From SIG78 sp036677805 (GTDB lineage: Bacteria; Verrucomicrobiota; Lentisphaeria; Victivallales; Victivallaceae): a stretch of DNA of 64,000 nt. Each line of letters begins with the position of its first letter. Position 1 is the first letter of the stretch. The notes beneath the pieces were generated by a model. The model ran no database searches. It saw only the letters and a list, made by a program, of their open reading frames with translations, and was not told the DNA's origin. Of the stretch, positions 25,294 through 33,231 are shown piece after piece. The stretch lies in the NCBI GenBank assembly GCA_036677805.1, contig JAVBVS010000024.1, positions 310,001 through 374,000 of the forward strand, written 5' to 3'. Both the position numbers and the translations under genes were made by a program.

Positions 25294-25596
25294 ATGACCA
25301 TTTGTCGTTATTGCATGGCTGAAGTCAGCGAACGGGAAATCGAAGCCGAAGACGGTTGTTGTCCGGAATGCGGCGCCATTATCGCTGCCGGCGCCGGTTA
25401 TTTGGGGCAGGACGACGAACTTGAGGATGATTTCGATAATCTCGAAGAGGATGAAAATTTCGAATTCGACGATGAGGACGAGGACGGCGACTTCAACGAA
25501 TTCGACGACGACGCCTTTTTTGAAGAAGAGGACGACAGCGAATTCGCCGGTGAGCTTGAAGAGGAAGAATCCGACGACGATGACGACGATTTCTGA
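25294..25596 (+). CDS. Small, extremely acidic zinc-ribbon protein
   Basis: A 100-residue protein in two parts. Residues 1-33 form a zinc ribbon (MTICRYCMAE, then CCPECGA: two Cys pairs about 20 apart). Residues about 38-100 are almost only Asp, Glu, Phe and a few Gly/Ser, with Phe spaced regularly among acids (EDDFDNLEEDENFEFDDED). I do not recognise a family. Its strong promoter, strong ribosome site (GAGGGAG) and strong terminator indicate an abundant single-gene product. The tail could mimic DNA or bind basic proteins, nucleic-acid-binding proteins or Ca2+; this is inference. The frame is real: it is AT-poor only in the ribbon and keeps acidic codons throughout. Confidence 0.8.
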   Translation: MTICRYCMAEVSEREIEAEDGCCPECGAIIAAGAGYLGQDDELEDDFDNLEEDENFEFDDEDEDGDFNEFDDDAFFEEEDDSEFAGELEEEESDDDDDDF

Positions 25597-25626
25597 CCGT
25601 CGCCGGATTTCGAGAATAAACGTCGT

Positions 25627-25661
25627 ACGGACGCGGAGCAGAGCTCCGCGTCCGTTGTTTT
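25627..25661 (+). terminator. Terminator after the acidic protein
   Basis: ACGGACGCGGAGC (25627-25639), loop AGA, GCTCCGCGTCCGT (25643-25655), then TGTTTT: a perfect 13-bp stem. Confidence 0.78.
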
Positions 25662-25749
25662 AAACCACCGGAACTCGTCCGGCGGCTTGCCGGCAGGCTG
25701 AGGATCGGCATTGCGATTGCGGCGAGTTGTATTTTTTTCTTTTTTCGGT

Positions 25750-25778
25750 TTGCAAAATAAAGGAAGCATGATTATAGT
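25750..25778 (+). promoter_or_regulatory. Distal promoter of the carbohydrate operon
   Basis: TTGCAA (25750-25755), 17 bp, TATAGT (25773-25778). The predicted start of transcription (about 25785) lies inside the palindrome at 25783-25796, so a bound repressor would block it. Confidence 0.6.
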
Positions 25779-25782
25779 ATTG

Positions 25783-25796
25783 CTAAAGCGCTTTAG
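25783..25796. promoter_or_regulatory. LacI/GalR-family-type operator
   Basis: CTAAAGCGCTTTAG is a perfect 14-bp palindrome with the central CG and flanking AA/TT typical of LacI-family operators (compare AA-n-CG-n-TT). It overlaps the predicted transcription start of the promoter at 25750-25778. No LacI gene is in the window. Confidence 0.55.
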
Positions 25797-25966
25797 GAAG
25801 GGGGTTTTGAGCGATTCTTCGATCAAAATATGGCGGCATGAGGTCTGATGGGGGGGAGCGTGACGGCGGGTATGAAGACGGGCCGGCGGTCACCGGGAAG
25901 ATGCCGCGGCAGGACAAGGTGGCTTGTTTGCAGACAGGAAAATTCGTTTTTTTTAGGTGCGGGGGG

Positions 25967-25995
25967 TTGTAAATACGAATTTTTTTGACTATAAT
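25967..25995 (+). promoter_or_regulatory. Proximal promoter of the pseudopilin gene
   Basis: TTGTAA (25967-25972), 17 bp, TATAAT (25990-25995); the transcript would have a leader of about 65 nt before the ATG at 26066. Confidence 0.6.
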
Positions 25996-26065
25996 GTTCT
26001 GATGCCGGAAGCATCGAAACAATCATCAATCGAATGCGGACAGGGAAAGGAGCAGGGGAACAAGA

Positions 26066-26860
26066 ATGAAAGGCATGCAGGCAGGATGCGGCAAGGCGCG
26101 GCGGGGCGGAAAGAAACGGTTTACATTGATAGAGCTTCTGGTGGTGATCGCGATCATCGCCATTCTGGCGGCGATGCTGCTGCCGGCGCTTTCTTCGGCG
26201 CGGGCGGCGGCCAAAACCGCGGCTTGTACTGCCAACTTGAAGCAGATCGGCCTGGCGGTCCACATGTATGCCGATGACAACAACGACTGGGTCGTGCCGG
26301 GACGGACGGCACAGTCGGTCTGCTGGTATCAGTTGCTGGCGCCGGCCGACGGCGCGTCCTACGGGATCAGTTATGACCCGAAGAACATGGCTTCCGTATT
26401 CAGCTGCCCGGCGGAGAGCCGGGATTTCGGCCATTACAACAGCAGTAAAATGCTGTACACGCATTATGCCGTCAATGCCTTTGTCATGGGAACTGCCGGG
26501 ATGACTTCCATGAATCGCGACCGGATGTACAAACGCAGCGTCTTCAATTCCCCGGAAAAAGTGAAACTCATCGGCGACAACGGCTGGCCGGCGGGATACG
26601 CGTTTGCCTATCCCTATGTCCTGAGTTATCGCCACGGGGCCGGCGATGACCGTCCGATGGTCAGCAATGCGCCGGATTCCACGGTGTGGGCGTCCGACGG
26701 CGGATTGTGCAATCTGCTGATGCTGCCGGGGCAGGTGTCGAGTTCGACCATGCGCCAGATTGCGCCGACGGGCCTTCCCGGGAATTCGCTCTATATTTAT
26801 TGCGATACCGACGGCACAACCCCGGTTTGCGGGCCGACGTTCCCGAATGTCAAGTTTTGA
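26066..26860 (+). CDS. Prepilin-type N-terminal cleavage/methylation domain protein (pseudopilin)
   Basis: Exported pseudopilin-like protein of 264 residues. After a basic leader (MKGMQAGCGKARRGGKKR) comes the class III signal FTLIELLVVIAIIAIL, in which the residue before the Phe is Arg, not the usual Gly. The helix continues to about residue 55, and the globular domain has the phylum's common ANLKQIGLAVHMYADDN segment and a Cys pair (Cys117 with a C-terminal Cys). Such proteins occur in very large families in Lentisphaerota and related phyla; their role is unproven. It is first in an operon with a HEAT/jelly-roll protein and a glycosidase-like protein, under a LacI-type operator, which points to polysaccharide use. 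GGAAAGGAG precedes the ATG. Confidence 0.9.
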   Translation: MKGMQAGCGKARRGGKKRFTLIELLVVIAIIAILAAMLLPALSSARAAAKTAACTANLKQIGLAVHMYADDNNDWVVPGRTAQSVCWYQLLAPADGASYGISYDPKNMASVFSCPAESRDFGHYNSSKMLYTHYAVNAFVMGTAGMTSMNRDRMYKRSVFNSPEKVKLIGDNGWPAGYAFAYPYVLSYRHGAGDDRPMVSNAPDSTVWASDGGLCNLLMLPGQVSSSTMRQIAPTGLPGNSLYIYCDTDGTTPVCGPTFPNVKF

Positions 26861-26949
26861 AGGAACCGCCGGGCGATTTTGGCGGTCATCAACAGAGGCG
26901 GTTTGCAACCTCACAACCTCATCGTGATCATAGTAAAAAGGGAGTTTTT

Positions 26950-27840
26950 ATGATGCGAATCACTGTCGCCGGCGGATTGTGCGCCGGAATCATGGCCTGG
27001 AGCGTTATTGCCGCGGGGGCGGACCCGATCGCATTGCGGCGGGAGTTTCGGGCGGCGGTGGCGGCGGATCCGGGAAAAACGGCCGGCTATCTCAACAGCG
27101 CCGACCCGGAAATCCGGCGTTATGCGCTCTATCTGGTGTTTCAGAAGGAGAAGGCCGGGGCGCTGAAAGAGCTGGAAACGGCGATGTCCGATGCGGACGA
27201 ACAGGTCCGGTTGACGGCGGTGGCGGCGCTGGCCAGCCTGGCCGCATCCAACGCTCAGGCGCAAGCGCTGTTGAGCAAGGCGGCAACCGATGATGCCTCC
27301 AATGCGGTCCGGCAGATCGCGGTCAAGGCGTCGTGGCCGTTTCATCGTGAAATCAAATTGCTGCGTCAGGACCCGAGCTGGGACCATGAGGTGGCGACGG
27401 TGAAGAGCATCGCGCTGCCGGAAACCGGCTGGAAATTCCGGACCGATCCGAAGCAGGAGGGGCATCTCAAGAATTTTTTTGCTCCCGGGTTCGACGATTC
27501 GCAGTGGCAGGCGATCAAGATTGGTCACTGGGAAGGGCAGGGCGCGCCCGATTATGACGGAGTGGCATGGTACCGGATCAGGTTCTCAATGCCGGAAAAG
27601 ATCGACAGCAATGCGGTGGAAATCGCGTTCGGGGCGGTGGACGAGGCGGCCTGGGTGTGGCTCAACGGGGAATATCTCGGGTGCCACGATCTCGGACTGG
27701 AAGGCTGGGATCAGCCGTTTGAGGTCGATTGCCGCAAAGAGATTCGATGGGGGGCCGAGAATGTGCTGGTCGTACGGGTGCTGGACAGCGGCGCGGCCGG
27801 AGGCATCTGGAAGCCGGTACGGATCGATGTATTGAAATGA
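26950..27840 (+). CDS. Secreted HEAT-repeat and jelly-roll (sugar-binding-like) protein
   Basis: Exported protein of 296 residues. A signal peptide (about 1-24) is followed by HEAT-like repeats at about 40-130 (PEIRRYALYLVFQKEKAGALKELETAM, EQVRLTAVAALASLA in parts), and a C-terminal beta-domain at about 160-296 with the pattern of a glycoside hydrolase family 2 N-terminal sugar-binding module: ESWKxR...FDDSQWQAIKIGHWEGQG, GVAWYRIRFSMPE, WVWLNGEYLG. Start is the ATG at 26950 after GGGAG. Its place 89 bp after the pseudopilin and 28 bp before the GH-like gene suggests it binds the same carbohydrate or docks the enzyme. The combination of HEAT repeats with this module is not one I can name. Confidence 0.78.
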   Translation: MMRITVAGGLCAGIMAWSVIAAGADPIALRREFRAAVAADPGKTAGYLNSADPEIRRYALYLVFQKEKAGALKELETAMSDADEQVRLTAVAALASLAASNAQAQALLSKAATDDASNAVRQIAVKASWPFHREIKLLRQDPSWDHEVATVKSIALPETGWKFRTDPKQEGHLKNFFAPGFDDSQWQAIKIGHWEGQGAPDYDGVAWYRIRFSMPEKIDSNAVEIAFGAVDEAAWVWLNGEYLGCHDLGLEGWDQPFEVDCRKEIRWGAENVLVVRVLDSGAAGGIWKPVRIDVLK

Positions 27841-27868
27841 CAGCCAGTCGCAAGACGAAGGAACGGAT

Positions 27869-30800
27869 ATGAAAAAGTGGTGGAGTTGTTGGATGGCCGC
27901 GGTCGGGTTGGCGGCGGCGGTCGCATATGGAGCGCCCGGAGACACGGTGGCGGAGTGGGATTTCGGCCGGCCGGATGTGATGACGGGAAAATATGCGCTG
28001 AAACTGCGCGGCAATGCGAAGATTGAAGATGGTCGGCTGGCGATTCTGACCAACGACATGGCCAAACCGGACGGGGCGGCCGCGGTGAAGATATTTCCGG
28101 AACTGACGCCGCCGGCGGCGTTTACGGTGGAGGCGACGTTCGCCCTGGACGGCAAATATGAACGGGCCAGGAGCATGAATGCGATGCTCTGGGACAGCAA
28201 ATATGTCATTTTGCCCGGAGACGGGGAAAAGGATCGGCCGCGCCATACCGGGTTCATGCTGTTTCTGCGGCCCGGCGGCAAGGATCAGTACACGCCGGCA
28301 GCGGCTTTCGGATACGGCGACAAAAGCGCGCAGGTTTACGGCAAGGCAGTGACGATCGCGCCGGACGTGGAACACACGTTGGGCATGACCTTCAGCGCAA
28401 CCGGAAAGGTGACTTTCATGCTTGACGGCGCTCCGGCCGGCAGTGCGACGGTGCCTGCCGGAAGTGTGGCTCCGGCCAAAGCGGCGGTGGTGTTGGGCGA
28501 CCGGATCGGTTCCAATTACTGGCCGTTGGGCGGGCGGCTGCGCAAAATTGTGCTCAAAGAAGCGGAATTCGCGCCGGTGGCTCTGGCTCCGGACCCGGAC
28601 CGGCGCCGGGTGTTTGAGCGCGGCGAGACCGAACCTAAGGTTTTCGTCCGATTGAGCAATGCCGGAACGACGCCGCTGAACGGCGTGACGGTCGAGGCCG
28701 AACTGGACGGCAAAAAACTTACGGAGCGGCAATTCGATTGTCTGGCGGCCGGTTCCGAAGCGGCGCTGGAATACGCCGTCGAACCATGGCTGCTGCCGGG
28801 CGATTACCGGCTGAACTTGACGGCGACCGATGCCGCCGGCAAGATTCTGGCGCAAAGCACCACCGGAATCACGATCGTCCCGGCCTACGGTGACTTCATG
28901 CCGGTGATTTTGTGGGGCGGTGCCGACCGCAAAGTGGTGAAGGATCTCGGGTTCACCCATCAGGCGGTCAATACGGTGCCCGCGTCGGGCGACTACAAAC
29001 CGGAGATGACGCCGGAAAAAATCGCCGCACTGGATGATACGCTCCGGGCGGGATTGTACGGTTATTCCTCGATTTATGCCAAATACCGTTTTTTGACCGG
29101 CAAGCGCTTCCTGCGGGTCGACCGCGACGGCAAGCCTTATGCGCGGGAAAATCTCGAAGCCTCCAACCCCGAGGCTCAGGCGGAGTTCGCCAAAGCGGTG
29201 GCCGACACCGCGAAAGCGCTGGGCGACCACCCGGCGTGGGATGCGGCTTTGCTCAACAGTGAAGTCCGCGACAGCTCCAATCCCTCCTTCGGCCAGGTCG
29301 AGCCGGCCAATTTCCGGAAGTTTGCAGGCTATGACATTCCGGCCTCGATTACCGGCAAATACCCGGCTTCATACAAGAATACCGCCGGTTTTCCGTGGGA
29401 TCGGGTAATCCGCGACAATACGCCGGACCTGGTTTTTCTGCGCTGGTTCTGGAAAGAAGGCGACGGTTGGAATCCGATGCACACGCTGCTCTCCGAAACG
29501 CTGCATCAATACATCAAACATCACTTCTTCACCTTCTACGATCCGGTGGTGCGCGTCCCCCCGGTATGGGGCTCCGGCGGCAATGCCGACGTGGTGAGCC
29601 AGTGGACCTACGTCTATCCCGATCCGATCAAGATCGGTCAGGCGACCGACGAAGTGATTGCCATGGCGCAGGGCAATCCCGGCCAGAAGGTGATGAGCAT
29701 GACCCAGGCGATCTGGTATCGCAGTCAGACCGCGCCCAAAGAGGTCAAGGTCGCCAATCCGCCGGAATGGCTGGCGCGCGAACCGGAAGCGCAGTTTGTG
29801 ACCATTGCGCCGGATGCGTTGCGCGAAGCGCTGTGGAGCAAGATTTCGCGGCGGTTGGACGGGATCATGTACCATGGTTCGGGCTCGCTGATCGGTCCGG
29901 AAAAACATTCCTACCGCTACACCAATCCCGACAGCAAACTGGTGCTCAGGGAACTGGCCGGAACGGTGATCAAACCGTTGGGGCCGGTGCTGACCAAGGT
30001 GCCGGAGCGGACTCCCGAGATCGGCATTCTGGAAAGCTTTACCGGCAACCTCTATGCCCCGCAGCACTTCAGCATGGGCTGGAGCAGCAGATGGGCGGCG
30101 GATCTGCATCTGGCGCTGCAATGGGCTCATTTTCAGCCGGTGGTGTTCTACGAGGAGCATTTGGTCGACGGCAAGCTCGAAGCGCCGCCCAAGGTGCTCT
30201 TTATCCCCGGCGCCGAGGTTTTGACGGACAAAACTCTGGCAAAATTGAGGGAACTTCAGAACCGGGGGACGATTCTGGTCGGGGATGAATTCACCACCCC
30301 GGCGCTGATGGTGGATTACCGTCTGCAAGCGGTCAAGCGCACGACCGCCGACCCCGAAGCGAGCAAGCAGGCATTGCAGAAACTCGGTACTGAAATCGCC
30401 GCAGTGCTGATGCCGTATTATCAATCGCCGATGACCGCGTCGAATCCGGACCTGGTGGTGCGTCGCCGGGGTTCCGACCAAGCCGATTACGTCTTCGTGG
30501 TCAACGACAAGCGCACCTTCGGCGACTACCTCGGACAGTGGAAAATGGTGATGGAAAAAGGTCTGCCGAATTCCGGCACGGTCACCGTCGCCCACCATTC
30601 CGCCAAAGCCTACGATCTGGTCAAGCATCAGGAAATTCCGCTTCGCAGCGGCGACGGCAAGAGCAGTTTCGAGGTGGCGTTGGGGCCCGGAGACGGTACG
30701 TTGGTACTGCTTCTCGACCATCCGATCGCCAAGGTCGAGACCCGGATTCCGGCCCTGAAGCGAGGACAGAGCTATGCTTTGACCGCGCGGATTCTGGATG

Positions 30801-31018
30801 ATCGCGGCCAGCCGGTGGCGGCGATTCTGCCGGTGGAGGTGACTCTGACCGCGGCCGACGGCCGGGTGCTGCCCGGAAGCGGTTTTTATGCCGCGCGTGA
30901 CGGCGTGTTGACGGTCGATGAAGTCGCCGCGCCCAACATGGCCCCCGGTAAAGTCACGGTCAAGGTCCGCGACCTCGCCTCGGGGCTTGCCGCCGAAGCC
31001 GAAACCACGGCGGAGTGA
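27869..31018 (+). CDS. Large secreted multidomain protein, GH42-like glycosidase candidate
   Basis: Exported protein of 1049 residues. Signal peptide 1-22; a LamG/concanavalin-like module at about 25-235 (AEWDFGRP, FTVEATFALDG); an Ig-like or CARDB segment at about 265-345; a probable TIM-barrel at about 350-740; then a Rossmann-like domain at about 745-850 (FTGNLYAPQHFSMGW, LHLALQWAHFQPVVFYEEHLVDG, PKVLFIPGAEVLTDKTLAKLREL) that looks like the trimerisation (GATase-like) domain of family 42 beta-galactosidases; and C-terminal Ig-like domains. I could not pick out a certain catalytic Glu pair; the SEVRD segment at about 470 is one candidate. Substrate unknown. Followed by a strong terminator, so it ends the operon. 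Confidence 0.75.
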   Translation: MKKWWSCWMAAVGLAAAVAYGAPGDTVAEWDFGRPDVMTGKYALKLRGNAKIEDGRLAILTNDMAKPDGAAAVKIFPELTPPAAFTVEATFALDGKYERARSMNAMLWDSKYVILPGDGEKDRPRHTGFMLFLRPGGKDQYTPAAAFGYGDKSAQVYGKAVTIAPDVEHTLGMTFSATGKVTFMLDGAPAGSATVPAGSVAPAKAAVVLGDRIGSNYWPLGGRLRKIVLKEAEFAPVALAPDPDRRRVFERGETEPKVFVRLSNAGTTPLNGVTVEAELDGKKLTERQFDCLAAGSEAALEYAVEPWLLPGDYRLNLTATDAAGKILAQSTTGITIVPAYGDFMPVILWGGADRKVVKDLGFTHQAVNTVPASGDYKPEMTPEKIAALDDTLRAGLYGYSSIYAKYRFLTGKRFLRVDRDGKPYARENLEASNPEAQAEFAKAVADTAKALGDHPAWDAALLNSEVRDSSNPSFGQVEPANFRKFAGYDIPASITGKYPASYKNTAGFPWDRVIRDNTPDLVFLRWFWKEGDGWNPMHTLLSETLHQYIKHHFFTFYDPVVRVPPVWGSGGNADVVSQWTYVYPDPIKIGQATDEVIAMAQGNPGQKVMSMTQAIWYRSQTAPKEVKVANPPEWLAREPEAQFVTIAPDALREALWSKISRRLDGIMYHGSGSLIGPEKHSYRYTNPDSKLVLRELAGTVIKPLGPVLTKVPERTPEIGILESFTGNLYAPQHFSMGWSSRWAADLHLALQWAHFQPVVFYEEHLVDGKLEAPPKVLFIPGAEVLTDKTLAKLRELQNRGTILVGDEFTTPALMVDYRLQAVKRTTADPEASKQALQKLGTEIAAVLMPYYQSPMTASNPDLVVRRRGSDQADYVFVVNDKRTFGDYLGQWKMVMEKGLPNSGTVTVAHHSAKAYDLVKHQEIPLRSGDGKSSFEVALGPGDGTLVLLLDHPIAKVETRIPALKRGQSYALTARILDDRGQPVAAILPVEVTLTAADGRVLPGSGFYAARDGVLTVDEVAAPNMAPGKVTVKVRDLASGLAAEAETTAE

Positions 31019-31043
31019 TTCGCGGTTAGAAATTTTGACTCCA

Positions 31044-31086
31044 TGCCCGGAACGGTTCGAGCGCAGCCGTTCCGGGCAGAATTTTT
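31044..31086 (+). terminator. Terminator of the carbohydrate operon
   Basis: TGCCCGGAACGG (31044-31055) pairs perfectly with CCGTTCCGGGCA (31067-31078); AATTTTT follows. A strong 12-bp stem 25 bp after the stop. Confidence 0.78.
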
Positions 31087-31136
31087 AACGGGCTTGGGTT
31101 CAGACCGGTTTTTGCCGGAGAAATCTTCCGGCGCAC

Positions 31137-31165
31137 TTGCATTTTTGCGGGGAGTTGGCTATGGT
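31137..31165 (+). promoter_or_regulatory. Promoter of the carbohydrate-binding lipoprotein
   Basis: TTGCAT (31137-31142), 17 bp, TATGGT (31160-31165), about 50 nt before the ATG at 31222. Confidence 0.55.
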
Positions 31166-31221
31166 AAGTCCGAGCATCGGATCGTTTTGAATCCATCCAA
31201 CCCCGACGGGAGAATTCAGCC

Positions 31222-32265
31222 ATGCACAAAAGGATCGATTGGTTGTTGCCGGCGGCGCTGGCGCTGGCGCTGTTCGGCTGCCGCAGCGCGGTGCCGGAAC
31301 CGGAACTCGGAATCTGTGGCGACGAAACACTGCCTGGTCATACGCCCAATATCACCCGGCTCGATCTGGCACAATATGAGTTCGTACCGTACGGCAAAGC
31401 GTTCAGCCGCCGCGCCGACGGCGCATTGGAGCTGAAGCTGCCGGAATTGCCCGGCAAACCGGCGTGGGTATTTTCCTCCATCGGCCCGGTTCCGGTCAAG
31501 CCCGCGACCCATTACCGGCTGGAGATTGCCGTGGCTAAAAACCACCGGGTCGACTGGAGCTGGTTTCTGGAGTATTCCCGCAGCGGCGGCGGTACGCCCC
31601 ACGGTTCGCTGTTGTGGCGTGAAACCGGCCCCGGATCAAGCAGCGGCAACGTTTCCTGCTGGGATATCCTGACCCCGTCCGATGCGACCGGCTTGAAGCT
31701 CTGGTTTACCCTGACCGAGGGCCAGAAGCCGCCGGTTCCCGGCACCAAGGCGGTTTTCAATACGATCCGGCTTGTGGAACTCGATACGCCGGAATTCGTG
31801 CCGGCATCCGGCGAACTCCTGCCCTGGCAATTGAGCGCCCAAGCCGACGGCCCGGCATCGATCGCGCCGGAACAGGGCAGTTTCAGCAACATCAATCCGA
31901 CCGTCGGCACGGTCGACGGCGAAACGGTGTTGAAGCTCGAATTCGGCAAAGGCAAATCGCTGTACGCCTTTTTGCTGTCGCGCCCGATGAATCTCAACGG
32001 CGCATTGGTAAGCTACCGGTTTGAAGCGCGCGGCTCCGGCTGGCTGCGTCCGGGAATCTGGTGGAAACGCACTCCGGTGGAATACTTCTATTCGCATGGC
32101 TATCCGGTGGCGCTGACTCCTGAATGGCAGACCGTGGAGCTGGAGCAGGGGTGTACCGATTGGCTGGCGACGCAGTTCGCGCTGGCCTTCACCAATGCGG
32201 GGACGGATACCGTTGCCGAAGTGCGCCGCATTGCGGTGGCCGTATGGCTGCCGAAATGCAAGTAG
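31222..32265 (+). CDS. Lipoprotein with two jelly-roll (carbohydrate-binding-like) modules
   Basis: Lipoprotein of 347 residues; the signal MHKRIDWLLPAALALALFGC ends in a good lipobox (LFGC), so it is probably lipid-anchored on the periplasmic or outer surface. The mature part has two similar beta-rich halves: about 45-190 (ALELKLPELPGKPAWVFSS, THYRLEIAVAKN, GLKLWFTL) and about 205-345 (VLKLEFGKGKSLYAFLL, VSYRFEARGSG, WQTVELEQG). This strand pattern is that of CBM4/9-like or galactose-binding-like modules. No catalytic domain is seen. It has its own promoter after the terminator of the glycosidase operon, and converges on the kinase gene. Confidence 0.75.
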   Translation: MHKRIDWLLPAALALALFGCRSAVPEPELGICGDETLPGHTPNITRLDLAQYEFVPYGKAFSRRADGALELKLPELPGKPAWVFSSIGPVPVKPATHYRLEIAVAKNHRVDWSWFLEYSRSGGGTPHGSLLWRETGPGSSSGNVSCWDILTPSDATGLKLWFTLTEGQKPPVPGTKAVFNTIRLVELDTPEFVPASGELLPWQLSAQADGPASIAPEQGSFSNINPTVGTVDGETVLKLEFGKGKSLYAFLLSRPMNLNGALVSYRFEARGSGWLRPGIWWKRTPVEYFYSHGYPVALTPEWQTVELEQGCTDWLATQFALAFTNAGTDTVAEVRRIAVAVWLPKCK

Positions 32266-32286
32266 GCTGACGCGGAATGCAGCTCC

Positions 32287-33231
32287 TCAGCGGAAGGTCG
32301 CCGCGCGGGTGCGCAACTCGATCTTGCGCAGAAATTCCGCCGTTTCATTCCATGAGGACGGGCGCAGATCGGGATCCTTGGCCAGCAGCCGGTCGATGAA
32401 CCGGGACAAATCGGCGTCGAAGAACCCCAGCCGTTCGCAGAGCGGCTGGGGTTTTTCGGTCAGCTGCATGTGAAGCACCTCGTCCATGTCCACCGAAAAA
32501 AGCGGCGCTTCGCCGACGAACATTTCATACAGCGTCGCGCCGAAACTGTACAAATCGGTCTTGAGGCCGAAACGGTGGTATTCGCCCCGGACCAGTTCGG
32601 GCGGGACGTAAAGCGGCGTGGCCATCAAACTGTCGGCGTCCGGCGTCTTGCCGCCGAAATGAGCCAGGCCCATATCCGCCAGCTTGGGCTCGTCGTCCTT
32701 GCCGATCAGAATGTTGGCCGGTTTGATGTCGCCGTGGACCAGCTTGACCCGGCGCCAGGCATAGGCCAGCGCTTCGGCGATCCGCACCCCGATATGGAGC
32801 GCTTCGGCGAAATCCAGCGCACCGTACTGATCGAGGCGTTCTTCGACCGATTTGCCTTCGACCAGCTCCATGGCAAAGTAACAGACCCCGCGGTCGTCGA
32901 CCCCGGCGGCCAGCGCCTGAACGATATTGGGATGGTTGACCTTGGCCGCGGCTCTGGCTTCGGCGAAAAAGCGCTGGACGTTTTCAGTGTTGCTGCTGAG
33001 CTCGTTGATGATCAGCTTGAGCGCCACATCGCGCCGCAGCAACGGCTGCTGGGCGACGTAAACCACACCGTTGGCGCCGCGCGCCAGTTCGCCGATGATC
33101 TGAAAATCCCGGACCTTGACGCCGGCGAAGAGGCCTTTGAACTTCTGTTTGCACAGCGGACAAACTCCGCTGGACAGATCGTTGTTCAGCGTATCGATTT
33201 TTTCTTTGCAATTGGAGCAGCGATATAACAT
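32287..33231 (-). CDS. Ser/Thr protein kinase with N-terminal zinc ribbon
   Basis: Eukaryotic-like kinase of 314 residues. Residues 1-30 are a zinc ribbon (Cys5, Cys8, Cys24, Cys27). The kinase domain follows with glycine loop GELARGANGVVYVA (48-60), catalytic Lys72 (VALKLI), the catalytic loop HGDIKPANI (Asp168, where HRD is usual) and metal-binding DMG at 186-188 (where DFG is usual). Both changes are common in PVC kinases and leave the key Asp, Lys and Asn in place, so it is probably active. There is no membrane helix, so it is cytoplasmic. The ATG at 33231 overlaps the stop of the aldo-keto reductase as TGATG, indicating co-translation. Confidence 0.88.
   Translation of the reverse strand: MLYRCSNCKEKIDTLNNDLSSGVCPLCKQKFKGLFAGVKVRDFQIIGELARGANGVVYVAQQPLLRRDVALKLIINELSSNTENVQRFFAEARAAAKVNHPNIVQALAAGVDDRGVCYFAMELVEGKSVEERLDQYGALDFAEALHIGVRIAEALAYAWRRVKLVHGDIKPANILIGKDDEPKLADMGLAHFGGKTPDADSLMATPLYVPPELVRGEYHRFGLKTDLYSFGATLYEMFVGEAPLFSVDMDEVLHMQLTEKPQPLCERLGFFDADLSRFIDRLLAKDPDLRPSSWNETAEFLRKIELRTRAATFR

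Larger units (their letters stand above)
25662..26065. other. Regulatory intergenic region of the pseudopilin/glycosidase operon
   Basis: About 400 bp without a gene. It carries two separate sigma-70 promoters (25750-25778 and 25967-25995), a LacI-type palindrome at the first one, and a ribosome site (GGAAAGGAG) before the ATG at 26066. Between 25800 and 25960 I see nothing recognisable. Confidence 0.65.
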
